Assembly: GCA_029879555.1 (NCBI GenBank)
Contig: JAOUQB010000121.1
Span: 1-7,027, forward strand
Direction: 5' to 3'
Source of the DNA: Nitrospirota bacterium
GTDB lineage: Bacteria; Nitrospirota; Nitrospiria; Nitrospirales; UBA8639
DNA: 7,027 nt
Positions 1 to 7,027 of the stretch are shown here, one piece after another. The notes below the pieces were generated by a model. It was not told where the DNA came from and searched no databases. It saw nothing but the letters and a program-made list of their open reading frames with translations. Both the position numbers and the translations under genes were made by a program. Positions within the stretch are counted from its first letter, which is position 1, and every line of letters begins with the position of its first letter.

Positions 1-1333
<1,333 letters not shown>

Positions 1334-1347
1334 AATTGGTCTGTACC

Positions 1348-3123
1348 TTACGCCGTCAACACGGTATCGGAATCAGCTTGCGCAGCCGATTTATGGGTGG
1401 ATTTTGGTTTTTTTAAATCTGAAGGATCCTCTAAGAGCATTTCGTGATTACTTCCTCCAGCCGGAATCATGGGATAGCAATTTTCATATTGATACACCGG
1501 AACATCCACAAACACCGGACGATCGATGGCTAACGCTTCTTGGATACCGGCATCCACGTCGCCGACTTTTTCAATACGGATTCCCGCAGCCCCATAGGCT
1601 TCGGCTAATTTCACAAAGTCCGGCACATTGCCGAGGGAACTGGAAGCGTATCGCCCCTCATAGAATAAATCCTGCCATTGGCGAACCATGCCATGAAAGC
1701 GGTTGTTAATGACAAAGACTTTCACCGGCAATTTTTCAATGACCGCCGTCGCTAACTCCTGCGTGTTCATTTGAATACTGCCATCTCCGGCAATACACAG
1801 CACCAACCGTTTCGGGAAGGCCGCTTGCGCACCCATGGCAGCCGGAAACCCAAAACCCATAGTTCCCAACCCTCCAGACGTCAACCAGGTCCGCGCACTT
1901 TGGAGCTTAAAAAATTGCGCAGCCCACATTTGATGCTGACCGACATCCGTAGACACAATCGGATCCCGATCAATCGTCAATTCATACAATCGGTCAATCA
2001 GATATTGTGGCTTAATGAGTGCCTCGGGCTCTTGGATGTATGCCAGAGGATGCGCTTGTTTCCAAGCCTCTAATTGATCCCACCACGGCTTCCGTTGTTC
2101 TTTCTGATTACCATTGACGGTGGCCCGAAGAATATCATTCAGTTCAATTAACACTCGCTTGCAATCACCCACGATAGGAATATCCACCTGAATGTTTTTC
2201 CGAATCGAGGTGGGATCAATATCAATATGTATAACTTTTGCCGTAGGGCAGAACTCCGACACTTTCCCTGTCACTCGATCATCAAACCGAGCACCCACTG
2301 CAATCACCAGATCGGAGTAATGCATCGCCATATTGGCCACATAGGTCCCATGCATCCCCAGCATGCCTAACGATAATGGATGATTTCCCGGGAAGGCCCC
2401 TAAGGCCATTAACGTCATATCCACCGGGATGTGGGTCATTTCCGCCAATTCCTTCACTTCTGCCGATGCCCCAGAAAATTGCACCCCACCCCCGATGTAA
2501 AGAATCGGCCGTTTGGATTTCAGGATCGCATCAGCAGCCTGCTTAATCTTCCATTTACTCCCATCATAGGTCGGGTTATAGCCACGGATCGAAACGGATT
2601 TAGGGTAATGAAACTCTCCCTTATCCATGGAAATATCTTTGGGAATATCGACTAATACAGGCCCGGGCCTGCCGGTTGTCGCGATATAAAACGCTTCCTT
2701 AATCGTTTGAGCCAAATCGTTCACATCCTTGACCAAAAAGTTGTACTTGGTGCAGGGACGGCTTAAACCAATGTTGTCGGCTTCTTGAAAGGCATCATTC
2801 CCAATTAAGGGAGTCGGGACTTGCCCGGAAAAGCACACCACCGGCACGGAGTCCATATAGGCATCAGCCAACGCCGTAATCACATTCGTCATCCCTGGAC
2901 CAGAAGTAATAAGGGCCACACCCGGTTTGCCCGTTGCTTTGGCGTAGCCTTCCGCCATCAATCCGGCCCCTTGCTCGTGCCGGGTCAAAATGACGCGAAT
3001 ATCTTTTTGCTGATGGAGGACATCAAATATTTTCAAGACCACGCCACCAGGCAAGGCAAAAATTGTATCCACACCTTCTTGCTTTAATGATTCAAGGAAA
3101 ATTTCTGCGCCAGTCAGTTGCAT
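1348..3123 (-). CDS. ilvB: Acetolactate synthase large (catalytic) subunit
   Basis: A ThDP-, FAD- and Mg-dependent enzyme that condenses two pyruvates to acetolactate, or pyruvate with 2-oxobutyrate to acetohydroxybutyrate. This is the first common step of branched-chain amino acid synthesis. The protein has 591 residues, a normal length. It shows the N-terminal ThDP domain with catalytic Glu50 in TRHEQGAG, the central FAD domain (about 190-340, with GARFDDR), and the C-terminal ThDP domain with GDGSIQMN (446-453) ending in Asn473-Asn474. GMVRQWQ contains Trp483, the site matching the plant herbicide-resistance tryptophan. The frame extends upstream to a TTG at 3174. The ATG at 3123 is chosen because AAGGTGA precedes it by 5 nt and the family begins at this point. 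The tail after residue 565 is lysine- and serine-rich and not part of the conserved fold. First gene of ilvBNC. Confidence 0.98.
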   Translation of the reverse strand: MQLTGAEIFLESLKQEGVDTIFALPGGVVLKIFDVLHQQKDIRVILTRHEQGAGLMAEGYAKATGKPGVALITSGPGMTNVITALADAYMDSVPVVCFSGQVPTPLIGNDAFQEADNIGLSRPCTKYNFLVKDVNDLAQTIKEAFYIATTGRPGPVLVDIPKDISMDKGEFHYPKSVSIRGYNPTYDGSKWKIKQAADAILKSKRPILYIGGGVQFSGASAEVKELAEMTHIPVDMTLMALGAFPGNHPLSLGMLGMHGTYVANMAMHYSDLVIAVGARFDDRVTGKVSEFCPTAKVIHIDIDPTSIRKNIQVDIPIVGDCKRVLIELNDILRATVNGNQKEQRKPWWDQLEAWKQAHPLAYIQEPEALIKPQYLIDRLYELTIDRDPIVSTDVGQHQMWAAQFFKLQSARTWLTSGGLGTMGFGFPAAMGAQAAFPKRLVLCIAGDGSIQMNTQELATAVIEKLPVKVFVINNRFHGMVRQWQDLFYEGRYASSSLGNVPDFVKLAEAYGAAGIRIEKVGDVDAGIQEALAIDRPVFVDVPVYQYENCYPMIPAGGSNHEMLLEDPSDLKKPKSTHKSAAQADSDTVLTA

Positions 3124-3128
3124 GATGC

Positions 3129-3135
3129 TCACCTT
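3129..3135 (-). promoter_or_regulatory. Ribosome binding site deciding the ilvB start
   Basis: AAGGTGA on the minus strand, 5 nt before the ATG at 3123. No comparable site precedes the in-frame TTG at 3174, so the shorter protein is favoured. Confidence 0.8.
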
Positions 3136-3189
3136 TTGATTAAAAGACTGTTGAACGAGACTCCGCCAACCCAATCCCCCTGCTTCACC

Positions 3190-3231
3190 CAGTTAAAAAC
3201 TGTAAAGGCCAATAAGTTAAACTACGGCCTT
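3190..3231 (-). repeat. Cluster of dyads in the ilvB leader
   Basis: Three symmetric elements lie in the untranslated leader of ilvB. They are CAGTT-AAA-AACTG at 3190-3202, AGTT-A-AACT at 3215-3223, and the flanking pair AAGGCC (3205-3210) with GGCCTT (3226-3231), a 6-bp stem with a 15-nt loop that encloses the second dyad. On the ilvB transcript the GGCCUU arm is followed by UUACAGUUUUU, which vaguely recalls a terminator, but the stem is short. The elements could be operator half-sites or alternative RNA pairings. Confidence 0.4.
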
Positions 3232-3269
3232 GTCCGACAGAGAGGCAGAATCCCCAAAATAAATACGTA

Positions 3270-3299
3270 ATGGTAAACCTTGCCGTTTTTTTAAGTCAA
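3270..3299 (-). promoter_or_regulatory. Predicted sigma-70-type promoter of ilvBNC
   Basis: On the minus strand, TTGACT (3299-3294, 5 of 6 to consensus) is separated by 18 nt from TACCAT (3275-3270, 4 of 6). Transcription would start near 3263 and give a leader of about 140 nt before the ilvB ATG. An inverted repeat, AATACGT at 3262-3268 and ACGTATT at 3301-3307, flanks it exactly and could bind a regulator. Confidence 0.5.
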
Positions 3300-3309
3300 C
3301 ACGTATTGT
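3280..3309 (+). promoter_or_regulatory. Weak candidate promoter for bioF
   Basis: TTGCCG (3280-3285), 18 nt, then TATTGT (3304-3309), each 4 of 6 to the sigma-70 consensus, would give a leader of about 70 nt before bioF. It overlaps the divergent ilvB promoter, so the two could compete. This is the best match seen in the 261-nt divergent region but is weak. Confidence 0.25.
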
Positions 3310-3372
3310 AACAGGATTTGCTTGATTACGAAATATTAAGAGACTAGGCCAAAGAAATCTCCAAACCCTCCC

Positions 3373-3378
3373 GAGGGG
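3373..3378 (+). promoter_or_regulatory. Ribosome binding site of bioF inside a small dyad
   Basis: GAGGGG lies 6 nt before the ATG at 3385 and 9 nt before the second in-frame ATG at 3388. CCCTC at 3366-3370 is complementary to it across two bases, so a short hairpin (CCCT with AGGG, loop of four) could partly hide the site. Confidence 0.65.
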
Positions 3379-3384
3379 ACCGTC

Positions 3385-4548
3385 ATGATGTGGAAGTCTG
3401 TGCTCCAGCAGTTAACACGAGACCACCTTTTGCGCGAATTATCCGTCATTGACTCCACTTGCGGCCCCATCATGTCATTGAACGGGCAGGACATCCTCCT
3501 ATTTGCTTCAAATGACTATTTAGGACTGGCCAATCACCCCCACCTAAAGCTGGCCGCCTGCAAAGCCATTGATCAATTTGGGGTGGGAGCCGGAGCTTCT
3601 CGGTTAGTATCTGGAACACTCCGGCCTCACCATGAACTTGAGCTAGCTCTTGCCCAATTTTTCCAAGAAGATGCGGCCCTGGCCTTGAGTTCCGGTTATG
3701 CCACCAATATCGGCATCATTCCTAACTTGATCACTCCAGAGGGCCTCATCTTGGCCGACCGGTTATGCCATGCCAGCCTGATTGATGGCTGCCGACTAAG
3801 CCGTGCAAGCCTCCGGGTTTTCGATCATAATGATATGGATCATCTGAAAGTATTATTGGCTAAGCGCCCGAGGAACCGTCCTACCCTCATTGTGACTGAA
3901 GGGGTATTTAGTATGGATGGAGACCTTGCTCCCCTAGCGGAGCTCGCACACCTCGCAAAGGAATACGACGCCACCCTGCTGATAGATGACGCTCACGGGA
4001 CAGGGGTCATGGGCCCAACCGGGAGAGGAACTCTTGAGCATTTTGGAGTGAAGTCGGCCAACATTATTCATATGGGAACACTGAGTAAAGCCTTGGGCAC
4101 AAGTGGAGGCTTCATCACTGGGACGAACGATTTTATCGACTATGCGATCAATACGGCGCGATCATTCATCTATAGCACCGCGCCACCCCCCGCCATCGCC
4201 GCCGCCGCCCATGCTGCCCTTGGCGTTATTCTCCAAGAACCAGAGAGGCGCACACGGTTGTGGCGCAATCGTGAGTACATGTATCAAGGATTAAGGGGAA
4301 TGGGCTGCCATCTGACCAACACAGAAAGCCCGATTCTTCCCATAATCGTCAATCATCCTGAGCTGGCCATGAAGATGTCCCTGGAGTTAAGACAAAAAGG
4401 CCTCTTCATTCCCGCGATCAGACCTCCCACGGTTCCCAAGGGAACTAGCCGACTTCGAATCACTGTAACGGCCGAACATTCCACGGCACAGATTGATTCC
4501 TCATTAGCAGCCATTCAACACGTTGGACAATCTCTCCGCCTCCTCTGA
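3385..4548 (+). CDS. bioF: 8-amino-7-oxononanoate synthase
   Basis: A PLP-dependent enzyme that condenses pimeloyl-thioester with alanine, releasing CO2, to give 8-amino-7-oxononanoate, the first step of building the biotin rings. The 387-residue length is normal. Fold-type I markers of alpha-oxoamine synthases are present: FASNDYLGLA (40-49), the VSGTLRPHHELE region (75-86), His129 that stacks on PLP in CHASLIDGCRLSRA, Asp202 and His205 in DDAHGTG, Thr232 and the Schiff-base Lys235 in GTLSKALG, and GTSRLRIT (353-360) near the C-terminus. The HASLIDG.RLS and TLSKALG wording is nearer to BioF than to 2-amino-3-oxobutyrate CoA ligase or ALA synthase, but that family overlap leaves some doubt. 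The gene diverges from ilvB, and no bioA, bioB, bioC or bioD lies next to it. ATG 3385 and ATG 3388 are both possible starts. Confidence 0.9.
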   Translation: MMWKSVLQQLTRDHLLRELSVIDSTCGPIMSLNGQDILLFASNDYLGLANHPHLKLAACKAIDQFGVGAGASRLVSGTLRPHHELELALAQFFQEDAALALSSGYATNIGIIPNLITPEGLILADRLCHASLIDGCRLSRASLRVFDHNDMDHLKVLLAKRPRNRPTLIVTEGVFSMDGDLAPLAELAHLAKEYDATLLIDDAHGTGVMGPTGRGTLEHFGVKSANIIHMGTLSKALGTSGGFITGTNDFIDYAINTARSFIYSTAPPPAIAAAAHAALGVILQEPERRTRLWRNREYMYQGLRGMGCHLTNTESPILPIIVNHPELAMKMSLELRQKGLFIPAIRPPTVPKGTSRLRITVTAEHSTAQIDSSLAAIQHVGQSLRLL

Positions 4549-4762
4549 ACCAGCTGGCCTTTTCCTCTAATAGCATATCCCCAGGCCCGGTCGGCCCCAA
4601 CCACGCTATCACTCAACGGAATTCCCGACATTAAAGAAAATCCTCCGCCATTCCGACAAGAGAAGCAGAAAGCCGAAAGGCCTTCTACCAATACCCGAGA
4701 ACACGGCCTCTTACGGAGGCAAAAATCATCCGTTTCCACCACTCAGAAGGCCACACTTCTTC
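4549..4762 (+). other. Structured spacer between bioF and the kinase-like gene
   Basis: This 214-nt gap has no convincing gene, promoter or terminator. It is open in the frame of the downstream gene from 4574 but has no usable start codon before 4763. It contains local hairpins AGAAAGCC-GAAA-GGCCTTCT (4667-4686, one mismatch), GCCTC-TTACG-GAGGC (4706-4720, hiding an orphan GGAGG) and AGAAG-GCCACA-CTTCT (4745-4760, just before the ATG). GGCCTTCT (4679-4686) is also perfectly complementary to AGAAGGCC (4745-4752), which would exclude the first and third hairpins. The only Shine-Dalgarno-like AAGG (4747-4750) lies within these pairings. Confidence 0.45.
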
Positions 4763-6502
4763 ATGCAAACTCTTCAAAGTAAACAATTGTTCGCCGGAAA
4801 GTTTGAAGTTCAGGGAGAAATTTCCAAGGGACAAACCGGCACTATTTATTACGGGTATGACATCGGGCTTTGCCAAGAAGTCGCCATCAAAATCTATCAT
4901 TCGCATATCAACGGGCGTGTGATTCGGGGGAAAGCCTTCATTGAAAAATCCAAACCGCTTCTCCTCATTGATCACCCCAATCTCATCAAAATTTTTAAAG
5001 TTGAAGAAGAAGACGACACTCCTGTCATTTTCATGGAATTCTTTGACGCGCCCAGTCTCCAACAAATCATCAGGGAAAAGGGCCCGTTATCCGTCCAGGA
5101 CATGCTCATCCTCACCCGGGAGATCGCAGAAGTCCTCGTTCATACGCATTTCCAAGGCATCATCCATGGCACCCTACACCCCGGTCATGTTTTGGTCGGG
5201 CCGCAAGGTCAGATTAAGGTCATGGACCTGGGTTTATCCTGGATCCTCATGGATATTTTGTCCAATTGTGATGAAGAAGTCCTGAGACCCTTGCCCTATT
5301 TCCCTCCGGAAATTGCGAAAGGGGAACTCCTGACTGTCAGCAGCGATTTGTACTCGCTGGGATTCATGATGTACGAAATGCTCACCAGCACCGTGCCCTA
5401 TGTGGGATTGCCTAAAACCTCGATTATGGGGAAATTAGCCTTCGACCAAACTGATCCGGAGTTTCAATTTCTTGATACGGTTCCAGAAGCCATTTGTGAC
5501 CTTATCCGCCACATGACTCGCAATAAGGCTCAAGAACGCTTGCAAGATGCCACGCATGTCCTCACCATCATCAACCAGCAACTCTCCAAACTCCCCCTGG
5601 ATAAAAAAAGTGCATTTCTGCCCTCTGCCACAACACATGTTCAGGCTCCCCCTCCTACAAATCCAGCAGAAGCAAAAAAACCACTAGCTGAACCCCCTAC
5701 CCACACACCGGGGTCTAACCAGGAGGAGTTGGCGACAAAACAGCCCCCCCCCATTCAAAGGTCTCAGAAGCAAATACACCATCACAAGAACACGCATACA
5801 AACATTGCCCGCAAGATTGGCATTACGATGGGGCTCGTGATTTTATTAGGCATAGCTGGAGCCATAGGCTATTGGTATCGGGATCTCCTCCAACCGCATA
5901 TCTCCGTCCTCCAAGCCCAGCCGGAGAACTCTGAGCCACAAACCAATTTTCCAAGGCCCCTACCAACAGAACCAGGGGGTGCCATTCCCCTGGTCTCCCA
6001 AACCCCAGATTTTCAGAAACCTATAGGGGACACAGGCACCCCGCCTAAGACAAACCCTCCAACCTTGATTACCCCGCAACCAAAAGACATATTCCCCTCC
6101 ACAAACGTCACCTCCCCATTGCGGAAACCGGAGAAACAATCTGAGCAGGCAACCCTCCCAGCAACACCCTCTCACTCACCAATGAGGCAAGAAACACCGG
6201 CTCTCTCTACGATCAACCCAACAGCACCACGCGCAGCAGAAAAACCACCGGTTGACAGTAAACCAGCGATCCAGGCCATCTCCCCTGAATCCGACCGCCA
6301 ACCACTCCCAATATCGTCAAGCCCGAAGGCAGCTGACTCCGAGCCACCCCAACCCCTTACAAACCCTATTAGCGTACCCACAGCCGCAGCGCCATCAACT
6401 GAAAAAAACCCCCAGGAACCGACTGACAAGGAAATCGACGAGCTCCTCCAAGGCCTCAATATCCCCCCCATCATCACTCCGCCTTCACCCACGGCACCAT
6501 AA
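4763..6502 (+). CDS. Membrane-anchored Ser/Thr kinase-like protein, predicted pseudokinase with proline-rich tail
   Basis: The first 275 or so residues have a bacterial eukaryotic-like kinase fold. It shows a glycine-rich loop with its first glycine replaced (I20-SKGQTG-26), VAIK Lys43, hinge MEFF (91-94), DLG Asp155 in place of DFG, PPE (181-183) in place of APE, and the helix-F Asp195 in SSDLYSLG. The catalytic loop at 135-142 reads HGTLHPGH, so the catalytic Asp is Thr137, the following Lys is His139 and the metal-binding Asn is His142. Phosphotransfer is therefore unlikely, and a binding or scaffold role is inferred. A polar linker (280-350) ends in a His/Lys cluster, then comes one membrane segment (about 352-372), then about 200 Pro/Thr/Ser-rich residues probably outside the membrane. 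Near the end, residues 555-565 (DKEIDELLQGL) look like a short helix. ATG 4763 has only AAGG 12 nt upstream; no other ATG precedes it in frame. Partner and signal are unknown. Confidence 0.85.
   Translation: MQTLQSKQLFAGKFEVQGEISKGQTGTIYYGYDIGLCQEVAIKIYHSHINGRVIRGKAFIEKSKPLLLIDHPNLIKIFKVEEEDDTPVIFMEFFDAPSLQQIIREKGPLSVQDMLILTREIAEVLVHTHFQGIIHGTLHPGHVLVGPQGQIKVMDLGLSWILMDILSNCDEEVLRPLPYFPPEIAKGELLTVSSDLYSLGFMMYEMLTSTVPYVGLPKTSIMGKLAFDQTDPEFQFLDTVPEAICDLIRHMTRNKAQERLQDATHVLTIINQQLSKLPLDKKSAFLPSATTHVQAPPPTNPAEAKKPLAEPPTHTPGSNQEELATKQPPPIQRSQKQIHHHKNTHTNIARKIGITMGLVILLGIAGAIGYWYRDLLQPHISVLQAQPENSEPQTNFPRPLPTEPGGAIPLVSQTPDFQKPIGDTGTPPKTNPPTLITPQPKDIFPSTNVTSPLRKPEKQSEQATLPATPSHSPMRQETPALSTINPTAPRAAEKPPVDSKPAIQAISPESDRQPLPISSSPKAADSEPPQPLTNPISVPTAAAPSTEKNPQEPTDKEIDELLQGLNIPPIITPPSPTAP
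5165..5188 (+). other. Degenerate catalytic loop of the kinase-like domain
   Basis: These codons spell H135-G-T-L-H-P-G-H142 where active kinases have H-R-D-x-K-P-x-N. Three functional positions (Asp, Lys, Asn) are changed, while the surrounding QGIIH and VLV are normal and the frame continues into IKVMDLG. The Thr codon ACC differs from either Asp codon (GAC, GAT) by at least two bases, so a single base error cannot explain it. Confidence 0.85.
5816..5878 (+). other. Transmembrane segment of the kinase-like protein
   Basis: Residues 352-372 are an uninterrupted hydrophobic stretch (GLVILLGIAGAIGYW at its core) preceded by a His/Lys/Arg-rich stretch. By the positive-inside rule the kinase-like domain is cytoplasmic and the proline-rich tail is outside the cytoplasmic membrane. 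Confidence 0.85.
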
Positions 6503-6565
6503 GTAGAATATCCTTCGCCACAGGATCTGCCCTTAGACCAGCAGAACAACACTGCGCCAAGAACA

Positions 6566-6579
6566 AGGTCTCCAGACCT
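6566..6579 (+). repeat. Short inverted repeat after the kinase-like gene
   Basis: AGGTCT-CC-AGACCT is a perfect 14-nt dyad 63 nt beyond the stop of the kinase-like gene and 25 nt before the -35 box of comM. No T-run follows, so it is not a standard terminator. It could be an operator or chance. Confidence 0.35.
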
Positions 6580-6604
6580 ATGATCCGAGAAGACCACCCT
6601 TGCG

Positions 6605-6633
6605 TTGTTCCCCTTCCTCTCATCTCCTATAAT
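6605..6633 (+). promoter_or_regulatory. Predicted sigma-70-type promoter of comM
   Basis: TTGTTC (6605-6610), a 17-nt spacer and an exact TATAAT (6628-6633) lie in the gap before comM. Transcription would start near 6640 and give a leader of about 45 nt. This is the best promoter match in the window. Confidence 0.6.
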
Positions 6634-6661
6634 GACCTGGAAAAATCTGAGAGAGCCGACC

Positions 6662-6691
6662 ATGTCTCCTGAATCCCGCTCCACGTGTTAG
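6662..6691 (+). CDS. Possible nine-codon leader reading frame overlapping the comM start
   Basis: ATG 6662 is preceded at 6 nt by GAGAGAG (6649-6655) and opens a frame encoding MSPESRSTC, ending at TAG 6689-6691. It overlaps the comM GTG (6685) by 7 nt in another frame. Since comM has no Shine-Dalgarno of its own, translation of this short frame could deliver ribosomes to the GTG. It may equally be chance. Confidence 0.3.
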   Translation: MSPESRSTC

Positions 6692-7027
6692 CCAAAGTCC
6701 ACAGCTTGGGATTAGTGGGGCTGGAGGCCAATCCTATTGAAATTGAAGTCGATCTTGGCGGCGGATTGCCTCAATTTTCTATTGTGGGACTGCCTGATGC
6801 GACTGTGCGTGAAAGCCGGGATCGCGTCCGGTCCGCGTTAAAAAATACAGGATTTCGATTTCCCCCCAAAAAAATCACCGTCAATCTCGCGCCGGCGGGG
6901 ATCAAAAAAGAAGGGGCAGGCCTGGAACTGGGCATTGCCATCGGCATCCTGATCGCCGAAGGCGTGCTCACGCAAGAATGTGTCACCCCGTATTTATTCG
7001 TGGGAGAGTTGGCCTTAGACGGACGGA
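6685..7027 (+). CDS. comM: YifB/ComM-family Mg-chelatase-like ATPase (5' part only)
   Basis: The 114 complete codons match the N-terminal domain of YifB/ComM: it opens MLAKVHSLGLVGLEA, then IEVDLGGGLPQFSIVGLPDATVRESRDRVR (in short pieces at about 18-48), KKITVNLAPAGIKKEG and GLELGIAIGIL. In this family the domain precedes an AAA+ ATPase module and a C-terminal Mg-chelatase-like domain. ComM is known as a hexameric helicase that drives branch migration while incoming DNA is integrated during natural transformation; the role here is inferred from family membership. The gene runs off the right edge. A complete family member is about 500 residues, so about three quarters is missing, including Walker A and B. 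The start is GTG 6685: it is the only usual start codon after the in-frame stop at 6670 and gives the family's typical MLAKV beginning. No Shine-Dalgarno lies within range. Confidence 0.93.
   Translation, partial: MLAKVHSLGLVGLEANPIEIEVDLGGGLPQFSIVGLPDATVRESRDRVRSALKNTGFRFPPKKITVNLAPAGIKKEGAGLELGIAIGILIAEGVLTQECVTPYLFVGELALDGR

Noticed and set aside
3124..3174. Longer ilvB with a TTG start at 3174
   Set aside because: The 17 extra residues are not part of the family, the TTG lacks a ribosome-binding site, and the ATG at 3123 has a good one.
3129..3188. A GTG-started leader peptide of 19 residues (ending SLLIKR) before ilvB, reminiscent of branched-chain attenuators
   Set aside because: It has no ribosome-binding site, few Val/Leu/Ile codons, and no terminator between it and ilvB. 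Its stop overlapping the ilvB ribosome-binding site is probably coincidence.
3271..3279. TGGTAAACC resembling half of a BirA operator upstream of bioF
   Set aside because: No matching GGTTTACAA-type second half is found at the expected 15-16 nt distance, and the site falls inside the ilvB promoter.
4549..4762. Intrinsic terminator after bioF
   Set aside because: The hairpins present are not followed by a T-run, and the CCAGCTGG at 4550-4557 is a plain palindrome without a loop.
5165..5188. A frameshift or base error as the reason for the odd kinase catalytic loop
   Set aside because: Conserved residues on both sides stay in frame, and three separate functional positions are changed, with at least two base differences from an Asp codon at the key one.
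6172..6684. A 170-codon open frame on the minus strand
   Set aside because: It lies opposite the C-rich, proline-coding tail of the kinase-like gene. Such bias leaves long stop-free antisense frames, and the Gly/Ser/Val-rich translation has no recognisable domain.

Overview
The window is an ordinary bacterial chromosomal segment with GC close to 50% by eye. It holds six coding regions, two of them cut by the window ends. Nothing resembles a phage, plasmid, insertion sequence, CRISPR array, tRNA or rRNA. The gene types and the Ser/Thr-kinase-like protein with a long proline-rich tail would fit a Nitrospira-like member of Nitrospirota. That is a weak inference from general similarity, not something the sequence proves.

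Left part, minus strand (1-3300): a branched-chain amino acid operon in the order ilvB (acetolactate synthase catalytic subunit), ilvN (regulatory subunit), ilvC (ketol-acid reductoisomerase, cut at base 1). IlvB and IlvN make acetolactate or acetohydroxybutyrate, and IlvC converts these toward valine, leucine and isoleucine. A sigma-70-like promoter at 3270-3299 is followed by a leader of about 140 nt. The leader contains several small dyads but no recognisable amino-acid-rich attenuator peptide. The ilvB-ilvN gap is 14 nt. The ilvN-ilvC gap is 100 nt and holds an 8-bp inverted repeat.

Right part, plus strand (3385-7027): bioF (8-amino-7-oxononanoate synthase, biotin pathway) is transcribed divergently from ilvB with no other bio gene beside it. 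A 214-nt spacer with several mutually exclusive RNA pairings leads to a 579-residue protein with a eukaryotic-like protein kinase fold, one transmembrane segment and a long proline-rich C-terminal tail. Its catalytic loop reads H-G-T-L-H-P-G-H where an active kinase has H-R-D-x-K-P-x-N, so it is predicted to be a membrane-anchored pseudokinase. A good promoter with an exact TATAAT then precedes the beginning of comM/yifB, a branch-migration helicase of DNA uptake and recombination. It has a GTG start, no Shine-Dalgarno of its own, and an overlapping nine-codon upstream reading frame.

The metabolic genes are conventional. The parts worth a second look are the pseudokinase (degenerate active site, FliM-like motif near its C-terminus), the structured spacer before it, the ilvB promoter/leader dyads, and the unusual comM translation start.
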